DNA of 64,000 nt from Bacteroidota bacterium. GTDB taxonomy: Bacteria; Bacteroidota; Bacteroidia; Chitinophagales; Chitinophagaceae. The position numbers were made by a program, and so were the translations under genes. Numbering within the stretch: position 1 is the first letter of the stretch; every line of letters starts with the position of its first letter. A model generated the notes under the pieces. The model was given only the letters and a program-made list of their open reading frames with translations, had not been told where the DNA came from and made no database searches. Location: positions 1 to 64,000 of the forward strand of contig JABDGU010000009.1 in NCBI GenBank assembly GCA_013285905.1, read 5' to 3'. Below, one piece after another: positions 52,094-61,785 of the stretch.

Positions 52094-53254
52094 ATGATGA
52101 GCACCGAAGCATTTAGTTTATCCGTGGCCCTGAAAGGAACAGGCATTAGCAAAGAATTATTACAAATAGCTGAAAAAGTTGAACATCAGCAACGCATTAC
52201 AGAAGCAGAGGGAATGCTGCTCTTTGAAAAAGGAGAACTTGGTTTCCTGGGTGCTTTAGCCAGCCATATTGCAGGCCGCCTGCATCATAACAAGGTCTAT
52301 TTCAACCGCAATTTTCATATCGAACCCACCAATGTTTGTGTTTTCACCTGCAATTTCTGTTCTTATTCGCGCTTATATAAAAACAGGGACGATGGTTGGG
52401 AATTGAGTATGGAACAAATGCTGGACATGGTGCGCAAATATGACGGACAGCCTGTTACAGAAGTGCATATTGTGGGCGGGGTACATCCCAAAATGAACCT
52501 GGAATTTTTCTGTGAGCTGGTAAGCAAAATAAAAGCACATCGTCCTGATCTGCACATAAAAGGATTTACTGCCGTGGAACTTGATTATATGTTCCGTAAA
52601 GCCAAATTAAGCGTGGAAGAAGGCATGATGAAATTTAAAGAAGCCGGCCTGCAATCGCTGCCCGGTGGAGGCGCTGAAATATTTCACCCTGATGTGCGCA
52701 TGGAAATTTGCGCTGATAAAGTAGACGGTGACGGTTGGCTGCTGATACATGAAACGGCCCACAAACTCGGTATGCACACCAATGCCACCATACTATATGG
52801 CCATATAGAAAAATACGAACACCGAATAGACCACATGAGCCGCCTGCGCAATCTGCAGGATAAGACAGGGGGATTTAATTGTTTCATTCCGCTCAAGTTC
52901 CGTAATAAAGATAATGACATGTCTAATATACCGGAACTATCGGTTGTGGAAGACCTGCGCCTATATGCCATATCACGCATATTCATGGATAATTTCAGAA
53001 ACCTGAAAGCCTACTGGCCTATGCTGGGAAGGCAGTCGGCACAGCTCACTTTATCTTTCGGTGTAAACGACCTGGATGGCACCATAGATGACACTACAAA
53101 AATATACTCTATGGCCGGCAGTGAAGAACAAAGCCCTGCAATGAGTACAGAAAATCTTTGCGACCTGATACTTGCCGTAGGAAAGATACCTGTGGAAAGG
53201 GATACATTATACAACGAGCTAAAAGTTTACAAAGAACCGGAATTAGCACATTAA
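52094..53254 (+). CDS. mqnE: Aminofutalosine synthase (radical SAM)
   Basis: Catalyses formation of aminofutalosine from chorismate-derived 3-[(1-carboxyvinyl)oxy]benzoate and S-adenosylmethionine, a step of the futalosine route to menaquinone. 386 residues. The radical SAM cluster motif is Cys82-x3-Cys86-x2-Cys89 (CVFTCNFC). HIEPTNVC and the MqnE-type SLPGGGAEIFHPDVR and LYGHIEKYEHRIDHMSRLR segments favour MqnE over MqnC. The organism therefore likely uses futalosine menaquinone synthesis; other mqn genes are not in this window. Convergent with the barrel gene, four bases apart. Confidence 0.93.
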   Translation: MMSTEAFSLSVALKGTGISKELLQIAEKVEHQQRITEAEGMLLFEKGELGFLGALASHIAGRLHHNKVYFNRNFHIEPTNVCVFTCNFCSYSRLYKNRDDGWELSMEQMLDMVRKYDGQPVTEVHIVGGVHPKMNLEFFCELVSKIKAHRPDLHIKGFTAVELDYMFRKAKLSVEEGMMKFKEAGLQSLPGGGAEIFHPDVRMEICADKVDGDGWLLIHETAHKLGMHTNATILYGHIEKYEHRIDHMSRLRNLQDKTGGFNCFIPLKFRNKDNDMSNIPELSVVEDLRLYAISRIFMDNFRNLKAYWPMLGRQSAQLTLSFGVNDLDGTIDDTTKIYSMAGSEEQSPAMSTENLCDLILAVGKIPVERDTLYNELKVYKEPELAH

Positions 53255-53258
53255 TCAA

Positions 53259-53903
53259 TCACATAAGATATCGAAGCCCTACCGTGATCGGTATGTAGAA
53301 GAGGCGATAATGATATGGGTCCTGCAAAATAGTGCCAGGAATAGTGTAGTTATAGTCTGTATATCTTAATGCAGCCTCCACATTCGCACCCAATTGCTTG
53401 CTTATCATAAAAACAGCGCCTGTCTGCAGCCCAGCGGTAAAACCAATAGCTGAGTTATAGCTTGTGCTATAACCGGTTGGATTGCCATAAGGTCCGTTTG
53501 CATATTCCCAAGTATTTAGACCAATTTTTGCAATGGCAAGCCCACCCATAAGGCCCGTATATAAATATCCGTTGATGATGTTGCGCCAGGTTCTGTTATA
53601 GAAAGCGTAAGGGCTTATCAACGGATTAGCAACATGGTCATAGACTTTGTTGGTATATACGGGCATCAGGTAATTATATTGCGAAAAGTTCACCACATCA
53701 ACACCTACTCCTATCTGCGCAGAAGGCAAAACAAGATCTGCTTTAAAGCTGGCTGCATAACCAATTACTGCTTTATCTCCAGCAGTGTAAATATTATGTA
53801 TAGGCAGGAAATGAAAATTGCATCCTCCGTTTAGGCCAAATTCGAAATTTTGAGCCTTGCAATACAAAGGCAGCATAACGACTAATAACAACAGTTTCTT
53901 CAT
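53259..53903 (-). CDS. Outer-membrane beta-barrel protein
   Basis: 214 residues with a signal peptide (MKKLLLLVVMLPLYCKAQ) and alternating amphipathic strands (FEFGLNGGCNFHF, VGVDVVNFSQYNYL, AAFKADLVLPSA, AIGFTAGLQTGAVFMISKQ), ending with RLFYIPITVGLRYLM. The pattern matches the OmpA-like or porin-like 8-stranded barrels grouped as outer membrane beta-barrel domain. No named specificity. Its own promoter is not evident. Confidence 0.82.
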   Translation of the reverse strand: MKKLLLLVVMLPLYCKAQNFEFGLNGGCNFHFLPIHNIYTAGDKAVIGYAASFKADLVLPSAQIGVGVDVVNFSQYNYLMPVYTNKVYDHVANPLISPYAFYNRTWRNIINGYLYTGLMGGLAIAKIGLNTWEYANGPYGNPTGYSTSYNSAIGFTAGLQTGAVFMISKQLGANVEAALRYTDYNYTIPGTILQDPYHYRLFYIPITVGLRYLM

Positions 53904-54014
53904 AACACGCTATTACACTAACATAAAGTTAGTCGTTTTATTGCGTTCTGTGCCAATCAAAAATTTAAGCTTGCAGCTTCAGTCAGCAAACACACTGATA
54001 TTCAGGCTCATGCG

Positions 54015-54869
54015 TTATGCGCCGATGCTATCCTTTGAAAAAATGGTCCAATTTTTATGTCCGTTCCCCTTCTCTATTTCTTTGTCCATAGCTTTTGCAA
54101 TGGCAGGTATCACATTCAGCGGCATTCCTTTGCTTTGTGCACCTTCCATCATTAAGCGTGCGTCTTTACGGGCCATGTTCAACTCCCATGTGGGTTCGTC
54201 AAAATTCTTAGCCATCATGCCCTTTGTGCGTCCCGCAACCATTGTCGCAGGATTAAAGAACTCGAATAAAGACAAGACATCAGCACCCGGAATATCAAGT
54301 GCATTAGCGAGCGCTAATGTATCGGAGATCGCTCCGGTCATACAAATAAGAAAGAGATTGCCCAATAACTTTGTTCCTGCTGCCTTTGCCGGGTTCTCGC
54401 CCAGGTACATTAATTTCCCTGTCATAGCAGCAAGTTCTTTTTCTACTGTATCGAACAAGTTTTTATCCCCCGAGGCTAACATGCTACCCGTACTTTCCAA
54501 AGCATTCTGCGGCCCCATGAACACGGGTGCATGCAAATAAAGGAAGCCACGGTCTTTCCATAATTGACTACGCTTTGCAGCCCCGTCAGCAGATGTAGTG
54601 GTATGATCAATAATAATTACACCTTTTTCAAACCCTGTTTTTGCGCGCTCTAATACCTCTTCTACTGCAGCGTCGTCAGACATGGTCAAGTGTACCCTGT
54701 TGCACCCTTTCACAGCATCTTCTACATTTACAAACGCTTTAGCACCAAATTCTTCAAGGGCTTTTGCTTTAGCGCCGGTCCTGTTCCATACCTGCACCTG
54801 TACACCTTTTTTCAACATCGCACGTACAAAATTCGCACCGAGAAGACCTGTTCCGAGATAAGCTACCAT
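54015..54869 (-). CDS. NAD(P)-dependent oxidoreductase, 3-hydroxyisobutyrate dehydrogenase-like
   Basis: 284 residues from the ATG at 54869 (a TTG at 54890 is in frame). N-terminal Rossmann motif AYLGTGLLGANFVRAMLKKG and the domain boundary VHLTMSDDAAVEEVL, DHTTTSADGA; the helical dimerisation domain follows (GPQNALESTGSMLASGD, KLLGNLFLICMTGAISDTLALANAL, with the catalytic-Lys position K-LLGN). Belongs to the beta-hydroxyacid dehydrogenase group; substrate not assignable. Preceded by a reverse TAnnTTTG element at 54888. Confidence 0.86.
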   Translation of the reverse strand: MVAYLGTGLLGANFVRAMLKKGVQVQVWNRTGAKAKALEEFGAKAFVNVEDAVKGCNRVHLTMSDDAAVEEVLERAKTGFEKGVIIIDHTTTSADGAAKRSQLWKDRGFLYLHAPVFMGPQNALESTGSMLASGDKNLFDTVEKELAAMTGKLMYLGENPAKAAGTKLLGNLFLICMTGAISDTLALANALDIPGADVLSLFEFFNPATMVAGRTKGMMAKNFDEPTWELNMARKDARLMMEGAQSKGMPLNVIPAIAKAMDKEIEKGNGHKNWTIFSKDSIGA

Positions 54870-54887
54870 TTTACTTAGTTTAGAGTA

Positions 54888-54895
54888 CAAATGTA
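54888..54895 (-). promoter_or_regulatory. Candidate -7 element (TACATTTG) for oxidoreductase
   Basis: Reverse-strand TAnnTTTG match 18 bases before the ATG at 54869. Confidence 0.4.
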
Positions 54896-54991
54896 AAGCA
54901 GAATTGCATCTGAATTGTATGATGCTGGTTTGGCTTGTTTAAATATTTTTTAATTTGGATTTTCATTAACTTTACAGAAATATATATAAAG

Positions 54992-55198
54992 ATGAAGGTG
55001 TTATTGGATATAAAAGATGCAAAAGCCCCTTATTTGTTGGAGGTGTTGAAAGGTTTATCCTATGTAAAAGCAAAAACACTCACCCCATATAAGGCAAAAA
55101 TACTGGAAGACATAAAGGAAGCAGTCGAAGAAATGATCTTAATTCAGTCTGGTAAATTAAAGGGCCGTAACGCAGAAGACCTTTTTGATGAGCTATAA
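54992..55198 (+). CDS. Antitoxin of a RelE-type pair
   Basis: 68 residues from the ATG at 54992 (the frame opens earlier at 54935 with an unlikely hydrophobic lead). Sequence DIKDAKAPYLLEVLKGLSYVKAKTLTPYKAKILEDIKEAVEEM looks like a short strand plus long helices with an acidic tail, as in Bacteroidota antitoxins that precede RelE toxins. The stop overlaps the start of the toxin gene. No established family name. Confidence 0.72.
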   Translation: MKVLLDIKDAKAPYLLEVLKGLSYVKAKTLTPYKAKILEDIKEAVEEMILIQSGKLKGRNAEDLFDEL

Positions 55199-55514
55199 AA
55201 TAATTTCAATCCCAAAATTTGAAAAAGAGCTGAAAAGGCTTGCCAAGAAATATCCTTCTCTTAAAATAGAATATATTAACCTTGTGCAAAGTTTAAAAAC
55301 AGAACCCGGACAAGGTGCTTCGCTGGGTAATAATTGTTACAAAATCCGTTTATCTATCGCATCCGAAGGTAAAGGCAAATCAGGTGGAGCAAGGGTAATT
55401 ACTTGTTTAAAAGTCATGGAAACAAGTGTTTACTTACTAACCATTTATGACAAAGCAGAGAAGGAAAACATACAAGACATCGAACTTGCTGAATTGCTTA
55501 AATGGATCCCTTAA
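55188..55514 (+). CDS. RelE-type toxin
   Basis: 108 residues from ATG 55188; a TTG at 55185 is also possible. RelE/ParE fold: ISIPKFEKELKRLAKKYPSLKIEYINLVQSL, then LGNNCYKIRLSIASEGKGKSGGARVITCLK with the basic loop, and the terminal helix EELAELLKW-IP. These features match the HigB/RelE superfamily endoribonucleases known from plasmids and islands. Coupled to the preceding antitoxin. Confidence 0.86.
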   Translation: MSYKIISIPKFEKELKRLAKKYPSLKIEYINLVQSLKTEPGQGASLGNNCYKIRLSIASEGKGKSGGARVITCLKVMETSVYLLTIYDKAEKENIQDIELAELLKWIP

Positions 55515-55528
55515 ATAACACGCAGCAT

Positions 55529-56845
55529 TTAACTCAACATCAACTCGCTCAATTCAAGTCCCTTCTCGATCAGGTCTATAGTAAAGTTCTCCTCAACCCC
55601 GTGCATATTGCAATCATTATTGCCTAATGAGATAAGAAAAGCATCAATACCCAGCACATTCTTAAAGTCTGCAACAACGGGGATGCCGCCACCTACATTC
55701 TTTATTACAGGTTTTACTCCATATACCTTCTCCTGCCATGCCATTATCTTTAGTATCTCAGGCTCGGTAACATTTACCTTCACAGGATAAGACAATTTAT
55801 CTAATTGGATATTATAATCAATATACTTAGGCGTATTATCGGCAACATATTTTCTGAACATTTCAACAAAGTCTTCAGGCTTTTGCGAAGCAACTAAGCG
55901 AAAATTGATCTTTGCAAATGCGCTGGCCGGGATGATGTTTTTATAACCTTCGCCGGTATAGCCAGCATTAAACCCGCTTACTTCCACAGCGGGCCATATT
56001 CCCACCATTGTGTGGAAATCATATTTACCGATGGTTGCTTTAACGCCTGCAGTTGTAATAGGGTCATCGATCTTTAACAGTGCGAGGTTCCTTTCTATTT
56101 GTTCGGGTTTTATTTTGTCAACCGCATCATAAAATCCCGGAATAGTTACTGTGCCATCGGGCAAGAGCATTTTTGACAGGAGTGCAATAAGTTCTTTTGT
56201 TGCACTTGGCACACCACTGCCAAACAAACCTGAGTGCAGGTCATTTTTTGCAGATGTGAATTTAAGGGTTAGGTTACCGCCGCCACGAAGGGATTCTTCG
56301 ATAGTAGGCGTAGCACCCAATATTTCCCCATCCGAAATAATGATCTGGTCACTTTTCAGCAGCTCCGCATTATGGCTTACAAGGTCAGTCATATCAGGGT
56401 TACTGGTTTCTTCATTACCCTCTATCATGAATTTCAGATTGCAACCAAGGCGCTTTTCTTTTATCAGTTTGATAGCTGTAAAAATATGAATGAAATTCTG
56501 GCCTTTATTATCAACCACCCCGCGCGCCACGAGTTTTCCGTTAGCTTCGGTCAGTTCAAATGGTTCCGTTTTCCAGCCATCTTCTTTTGCCGCCGGCTGC
56601 ACGTCGTAATGCCCGTATATGAGTTTTGTTTTCAGGTTGTCCGCTACATGATATTCGGCAACAACAACAGGATTGGTTTTGGGGCCCTTAAGTATTGTTA
56701 CTTTAAAGCCATTGTCTTTCAAAAGTGTGCTTAACCATTGTACTGTAGCATCCATCTGCGATGTAAATGCAACATCTGTTGAAATACTTTTAAAAGCGAT
56801 ATACTCTGTGAACAGGCGCGTAAATTCTGTAAGGTCTTTTTTCAT
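55529..56845 (-). CDS. M20-family dipeptidase
   Basis: Zinc exopeptidase of the M20/ArgE/CPG2 clan. 438 residues: zinc ligands in IYGHYDVQPA (His79), ARGVVDNKGQ (Asp112) and EGNEETSNP (Glu145/146), later zinc-site residues at SISDGEILGATP and the C-terminal GGGIPVVADFKNVLGIDAFLISLGNNDCNMHGVEENF (His near the end). The two-domain layout and length match the peptidase M20A dipeptidase group (similar to cytosolic non-specific dipeptidase). Cytoplasmic, no signal peptide. Confidence 0.92.
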   Translation of the reverse strand: MKKDLTEFTRLFTEYIAFKSISTDVAFTSQMDATVQWLSTLLKDNGFKVTILKGPKTNPVVVAEYHVADNLKTKLIYGHYDVQPAAKEDGWKTEPFELTEANGKLVARGVVDNKGQNFIHIFTAIKLIKEKRLGCNLKFMIEGNEETSNPDMTDLVSHNAELLKSDQIIISDGEILGATPTIEESLRGGGNLTLKFTSAKNDLHSGLFGSGVPSATKELIALLSKMLLPDGTVTIPGFYDAVDKIKPEQIERNLALLKIDDPITTAGVKATIGKYDFHTMVGIWPAVEVSGFNAGYTGEGYKNIIPASAFAKINFRLVASQKPEDFVEMFRKYVADNTPKYIDYNIQLDKLSYPVKVNVTEPEILKIMAWQEKVYGVKPVIKNVGGGIPVVADFKNVLGIDAFLISLGNNDCNMHGVEENFTIDLIEKGLELSELMLS

Positions 56846-56992
56846 TTTATATTTGCTGATTGAGCAGGTAAATTAAATATTTTAATTGATTTGGGACTCA
56901 AATACCTACAACAGGGCCGTATAGCTCCACCCAAGAACGTTTTGGCTAGTTTATAATTTTGATTTAGTTTTAATTTATTCAGTAGTATTCAA

Positions 56993-59900
56993 ATGAAAAA
57001 AATCGCATCTCTATTCCTTATTCTGTTTCTATATTGCCAGGCATTTAGCCAACCCCTGAGTGTTTCGCTCGCAGGAAGTGGTATCTGCACAGGTGATACT
57101 TTATTTCTTACAAGCAACCATAATCCCGCACAGATAATTTGGGAACTTAATGGTATTGTTGTTAACCCTGTAGATGCCTACTGGCATGCCAATGCTACCA
57201 CAGTGGCAGGCAATGGCATTTTTGGCAGCGGCGGTGCCCAGCTTGATACACCGGGCGGCATCTTTGTTGATAAGAGTGGTTATATCTATATAGCAGATGA
57301 GAAAAATAACCGCGTGCAACAATGGGCGGCGGGCGCTAACGTAGGCATTACCGTCGCCGGCAGCACCACAGCCGGGACCGACAGCACCAAACTCAGTAGC
57401 CCCGCAGATGTGTGGGTCGATACTTCGGGCAATGTTTATATTGCTGATGCAGGAAATAACAGGGTGCAGAAATGGGCGCCTTTCGCCATACATGGCACCA
57501 CAGTTGCCGGTGGCAATGGCGCCGGTAATGCTGCTAACCAATTGAGCAATCCCCAGGGAGTTTTTGTAGATACTTTTGGAAATGTCTATGTATCGGATGC
57601 TGCGAACAGCAGGGTGCAAAAATGGACACCGGGCGCTACTTCGGGTACTACCGTTGCAGGCGGTAATGGCGCCGGCAGCGCCGCCAACCAGTTAAGTAAT
57701 CCCGCAGGCCTCTATGTTGATAAGACTGGCAATATCTATATAGCAGACCAGGGCAACAACCGTATCCAGAAATGGGCCGTGAGTGCTATAACAGGCACTA
57801 CCGTTGCGGGCGGCAATGGCGCGGGTGCAAACAGCAATCAGCTTAATAGCCCCTCTGATGTATACGTGGACGGCAACAGCACTGCCTATATTACAGATAA
57901 AACCAACAGCAGAATACAGGAATGGCAAACAGGGGCGAGCACCGGCTATACCATAGCCGGCGGAAACGGTAACGGGTCTGCTCCCAACCAGTTCTATTAT
58001 CCTACCAGCATTATTTTAGATAGCGAAGGTGTGATGTATGTTTCAGACAGGTATAACCACAGGGTACAGAAATTTGTTACCAACACCGACACTACATTAT
58101 ACGTTCCCCTGCCCGGAAATTACAAAGCTGTAGTTTACACTTTTACCGGAAAGATCGACTCTACGGGCATTGATACCATCCACACTAAAACACGCCCTGA
58201 TATTACCGTAACACCACATCCCGGAACGGTGGTAGCCGGCGGCACTACAGTGAACTATACAACCGTGGCTACCTGGGGAGGCCTTTCTCCAACTTATCAT
58301 TGGTATCTTAACGGCGCTGCCGTAGGCACTAACGCGGCCACCTATTCCAACAGCAGTTTGCAAAACGGAGACATAGTTGCCTGCGTAATGATAAGCGATG
58401 CTGTCTGTCCCTATCCTGATTCTGTATTTCATGCAGTGCAGGAGACTATCATACCTGCCGACACGATTTCAGGAACTACAAACTGTGTGGGCAGTGTACT
58501 CACCGTCAACAGTAATATACCCGGAGATAAAATAGTCTGGAAGAATAACGGCAACGTAGTGCAAACACAGATCGGTGGCTGGCAAAAAAACGGCACCACT
58601 GTAGCCAGTAATCCCGGCATTTATTGGCAGCCTATCGGCCTCTTTGTTGATAATATGGGCAACATGTATGTGGCAGATCAGCAATATGACCAGGTGACAA
58701 AATGGGCACCAGGCGCCACTTCGGGCGTAGTGGTTGCTTCAGGCTATGTTTTCTACGATGTCTTTCTTGATGGCCTGGGCAATATGTATACCGCTGATGA
58801 ATCATCAGTAATGAAATGGGCACCGGGCGCCAGCAATGGCGTACTTGTGGCAGGAGGGAACGGATTTGGCCCTGCTTCCAACCAACTGAACATTAACAGC
58901 ATTTTTGTTGACGATAAAGGCGCCATCTATGTAACCGATTTCGGTTTTCACAAAGTGATGAAATGGTTACCCGGTGCAGACACAGGTATTGTTGTGGCGG
59001 GAGGCAATGGCCAGGGCAGCGCTGCAAACCAATTTAACTATCCCGGGGGCATCTATGTTGATACCGCGGGCAATATGTATGTATCGGATATTTTTGGCTG
59101 CCGCGTTCAGAAATGGGCGCCTGGTGCTACTTCGGGCACCACAGTTGCTGGCGGCAATGGCTGCGATACGGGCGCTAACCAGCTTTACGAACCCGATGGC
59201 ATTTATGTGGACAGGAAAGGGTATCTTTTCATTGCTGACCAGGTAAATCACAGGGTCCAGCTATGGACACCGGGCGCCACCACAGGCATTACGGTTGCGG
59301 GTGGTAACTACCAATCTGCTTCTTCAGCCAGTCAATTATCTATTGTGACTGATGTCTTCCTCGATGTTTCGGGCAATTTATATGTTACTGACGTCAATTA
59401 TAATTACCGTGTCCAGAAATTCTCCGACTCCATTATCAATACTTATACCACAACTGCAGCGGGCATTTACACCGCCGAACTTACATCGGCACGCAATGCC
59501 AAAGGTGTGTCTCCACCCGACTCCATCTATGCCAATGTAGCTCCTACTGCGCATATTTCTGTTAGCCCCGGCACCTCCATCGGCACGGGACAGAATGCTA
59601 CCTTCAGCGTAACGACAACTAACGGAGGCCCTGCCATTACTTACCAGTGGAGAAAGAATGGTGTTAATATCCCGGGGGCAACTGGCAGCACTTATTCAAC
59701 CACCACCCTTGCCAATGGCGACATTATTACCTTGTCTGTAAACAGCCATAGCCCTTGCGCCAGCACGGATACTGCGGCGAGCAACCAGCTAACAATGAAT
59801 GTTACTACCGGCGTAACTAACGTCAGCCCGGGTGCTGAACAGAACATCATTTACCCTAATCCCAATGATGGTAATTTCTCTATACAGTTTGCGCCGTCTC

Positions 59901-60091
59901 TTTACAAGGCATCGGGCGAGTTGCAAATAGAGGTGCTGGACATGAACGGAAAGAGCATGTACTCAAACAAGCTAGTGGCCAATACCACTACCTGCAATAT
60001 TCATCTCAATATTGCTGCCGGGGTTTATTTTGTACAGTTCACTGACATGAGCGGCCAACGTAGCACCCAACTAATGGTGAAAAAAGATTAA
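56993..60091 (+). CDS. T9SS-secreted protein with NHL and Ig-like repeats
   Basis: 1032 residues. Signal peptide MKKIASLFLILFLYCQAFSQ. Two blocks of NHL beta-propeller repeats are present, each unit of the form AGGNGxGSAxNQLxxPxGIYVDxxGNxYIADxxNxRVQKW (about six in residues 85-370 and six in 530-815). They are separated and followed by Ig-like segments (AVGTNAATYSNSSLQNGDIVACVM; TYQWRKNGVNIPGATGSTYS). C-terminal sorting domain: IIYPNPNDGNFSIQFAPS ... VYFVQFTDMSGQRSTQLMVKKD. NHL blades in secreted Bacteroidota proteins are ligand- or matrix-binding. The blocks look like an internal duplication. Confidence 0.88.
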   Translation: MKKIASLFLILFLYCQAFSQPLSVSLAGSGICTGDTLFLTSNHNPAQIIWELNGIVVNPVDAYWHANATTVAGNGIFGSGGAQLDTPGGIFVDKSGYIYIADEKNNRVQQWAAGANVGITVAGSTTAGTDSTKLSSPADVWVDTSGNVYIADAGNNRVQKWAPFAIHGTTVAGGNGAGNAANQLSNPQGVFVDTFGNVYVSDAANSRVQKWTPGATSGTTVAGGNGAGSAANQLSNPAGLYVDKTGNIYIADQGNNRIQKWAVSAITGTTVAGGNGAGANSNQLNSPSDVYVDGNSTAYITDKTNSRIQEWQTGASTGYTIAGGNGNGSAPNQFYYPTSIILDSEGVMYVSDRYNHRVQKFVTNTDTTLYVPLPGNYKAVVYTFTGKIDSTGIDTIHTKTRPDITVTPHPGTVVAGGTTVNYTTVATWGGLSPTYHWYLNGAAVGTNAATYSNSSLQNGDIVACVMISDAVCPYPDSVFHAVQETIIPADTISGTTNCVGSVLTVNSNIPGDKIVWKNNGNVVQTQIGGWQKNGTTVASNPGIYWQPIGLFVDNMGNMYVADQQYDQVTKWAPGATSGVVVASGYVFYDVFLDGLGNMYTADESSVMKWAPGASNGVLVAGGNGFGPASNQLNINSIFVDDKGAIYVTDFGFHKVMKWLPGADTGIVVAGGNGQGSAANQFNYPGGIYVDTAGNMYVSDIFGCRVQKWAPGATSGTTVAGGNGCDTGANQLYEPDGIYVDRKGYLFIADQVNHRVQLWTPGATTGITVAGGNYQSASSASQLSIVTDVFLDVSGNLYVTDVNYNYRVQKFSDSIINTYTTTAAGIYTAELTSARNAKGVSPPDSIYANVAPTAHISVSPGTSIGTGQNATFSVTTTNGGPAITYQWRKNGVNIPGATGSTYSTTTLANGDIITLSVNSHSPCASTDTAASNQLTMNVTTGVTNVSPGAEQNIIYPNPNDGNFSIQFAPSLYKASGELQIEVLDMNGKSMYSNKLVANTTTCNIHLNIAAGVYFVQFTDMSGQRSTQLMVKKD

Positions 60092-60126
60092 TTACAACTT
60101 AATTTTATTTTGCCTGAATTGTGATT

Positions 60127-61199
60127 TTAACCTCTTTTTGCTAATAGTTTTTTTAATTCTTCTTTGCTTGGCAATATAGTTTGATAGCGGCTTGCAAATA
60201 CCTGGTCATTCCCTTCAGGTAAAGTTATTTCGACTAATGTTTCACTTTTGTCGCGGCAAAGAACAATACCAATTGTTTTATTTTCTTCCTCTATTTTTAC
60301 GTAACGGTCATAATAGTTCACATACATCTGCATTTGGCCTAAGTCCTGGTGCTTTAATTCCCCAATTTTCAAATCAATGATTACAAAGCAACGCAATATG
60401 CGGTTGTAAAAGACTAGGTCAATGTAAAAATGTTTTTCGTCGAATGTGATGCGCTTTTGCCTCGCTACAAAAGTAAAGCCTTTGCCCAGTTCTAATAAAA
60501 AATGTTCCAACTTTTCTATTAACTCATTTTCCAGTTATTTTCAGAATAAGAGTAATGTTGCTTTAAGTTTAAAAACTCCAGGATATAAGGGTCCTTAACG
60601 GCATCTTTTGGTGTTTCTAATATCTGCCCTTGTGTGGCTAAAGATTTAATTCCCTCCTTATCCGTACTTAGAGCAAGACGCAAATATAACGCACTATCAA
60701 ATTGTCTTTTCAACTCCCGCAGGCTCCATTGGTTTTTAGCGGATTCAATTTCATAAAACCTTCGTTCATCTTTATCTCCTATCCTGATAAGCAATAAATA
60801 ATGAGACCAACTAAGCTGAAAATCCGGGGTTTGCAATTTCTGAGACGGCGTCTCTGAAATTGGGCTCATTTTAGAATTACGAGACAGTGTCTCGTAATTT
60901 GAGGCTGTTTGTAATTCCGCAGACGGCGCCTGCGAAATTGGGTAAGCAATATAAAAAAGCCTCATATTCTGTAGATTGTCAACAGAGAACCCCTTGCCAA
61001 ATTCATTTAGCAGTTGTTCCGACAGATTTTTCAATAGAGCTTTCCCATAGGTGGCCCTGCTTTCGCCCTGTTGTTCTTCTTCTACTATGCGTTTGCCTAC
61101 AAGCCAATATGCATCCAGCATAGTTCTATTGATGCTACGTAAAGCATTTTGCTGTGCCTGTCTTAATATTTGTTGTATGTCTGATACGATTGGCATCAT
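60127..61199 (-). pseudogene. YhcG/DUF1016-family PDDEXK nuclease, frameshifted
   Basis: Two abutting frames make one gene. The N-terminal part (61199-60519): DUF1016 helices RTMLDAYWLVGKRIVEEEQQG, YGKALLKNLSEQLLNEFGKGFSVDNLQNMRLFY, a low-complexity linker, and LSWSHYLLLIRI. The C-terminal part (60510-60127): PDDEXK core FYIDLVFYNRILRCFVIIDLKIGE, QMQMYVNYYDRY. The first frame ends SENNWKMS while the second holds LENELIEKLEHFLLELGKGFTF, which relatives have after SEN; one base is missing near 60530-60536. The linker is encoded by three palindromes. Known members are putative nucleases, some associated with defence. Confidence 0.8.
60835..60938. repeat. Three tandem palindromes in the yhcG linker
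   Basis: 60835-60861 (about AATTTCTGAGACG-G-CGTCTCTGAAATT, one mismatch), 60875-60899 (AATTACGAGACA-G-TGTCTCGTAATT, perfect 12+1+12) and 60913-60938 (CGCAG core, CTGCG). Together they encode the peptides ISETPSQ, NYETLSRN and ISQAPSAE. Confidence 0.8.
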
Positions 61200-61344
61200 T
61201 TACCTGTCTTTTTCATTATTATATTTGCTGATTGAGCCAACAAATTAAGTGTTTTATTTGATTTGGGGGGCGACCACTAATTCGACCACCATTCATTTGT
61301 TTTGATAATTATCCTTACTTTGTTACCTGTGCAAAGAGGCAGCT

Positions 61345-61773
61345 ATGAGGACACTTGCAGCGCTTATCTTATTCTTATTGACCAATACCTGCACGCAGGC
61401 GCAGGATATGTATTGTGTAAAGGCCAATGAATATACCCGCACCAAAGGAAACACCGAAAGCATAGAGCGCGACAAACTAAGGGGCGAAATAAGCCTTTGC
61501 TTCCGCGATGGCGCTTTTATGGTGGCGCTGAACGGGGACATCCTGTCACTGAAGATGAGCGGCCATGCCCATATAGAGTCTCAATCGCAAAGGGGATATA
61601 TGGAAGACCGTATAGACTGCGAGGATGGCTACTCTATCATCATTACCTATTCCCAGCCTGGTGTGGTGCATATCCTTGGTGTATCATTCAAGGCTGAGGC
61701 AACTTATGGTTATACCTTTACTACCAATAGTTTGCCTGTAATAAGAATAGAGGATGAAGCCACAAAGCATTAA
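61345..61773 (+). CDS. Hypothetical exported protein
   Basis: Not recognised. 142 residues with a signal peptide (MRTLAALILFLLTNTCTQAQ). The mature part is small and mixed-charge: YTRTKGNTESIERDKLRGEISLCFRDGAFMVALNGDILSLKMSGHAHIES and a C-terminal strand pair YGYTFTTNSLPVIRI. It contains two Cys in the central part (FCFRD... and IDCEDGY) that could form a disulfide. No T9SS domain. Flanked by yhcG and the delta-60 gene. Confidence 0.7.
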   Translation: MRTLAALILFLLTNTCTQAQDMYCVKANEYTRTKGNTESIERDKLRGEISLCFRDGAFMVALNGDILSLKMSGHAHIESQSQRGYMEDRIDCEDGYSIIITYSQPGVVHILGVSFKAEATYGYTFTTNSLPVIRIEDEATKH

Positions 61774-61785
61774 CGCGCAAATGCC

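Noticed and set aside
53857-54540. A 227-codon forward open frame
   Set aside because: Lies opposite the NAD-dependent oxidoreductase; its peptide shows no domain and the reverse gene has clear motifs.
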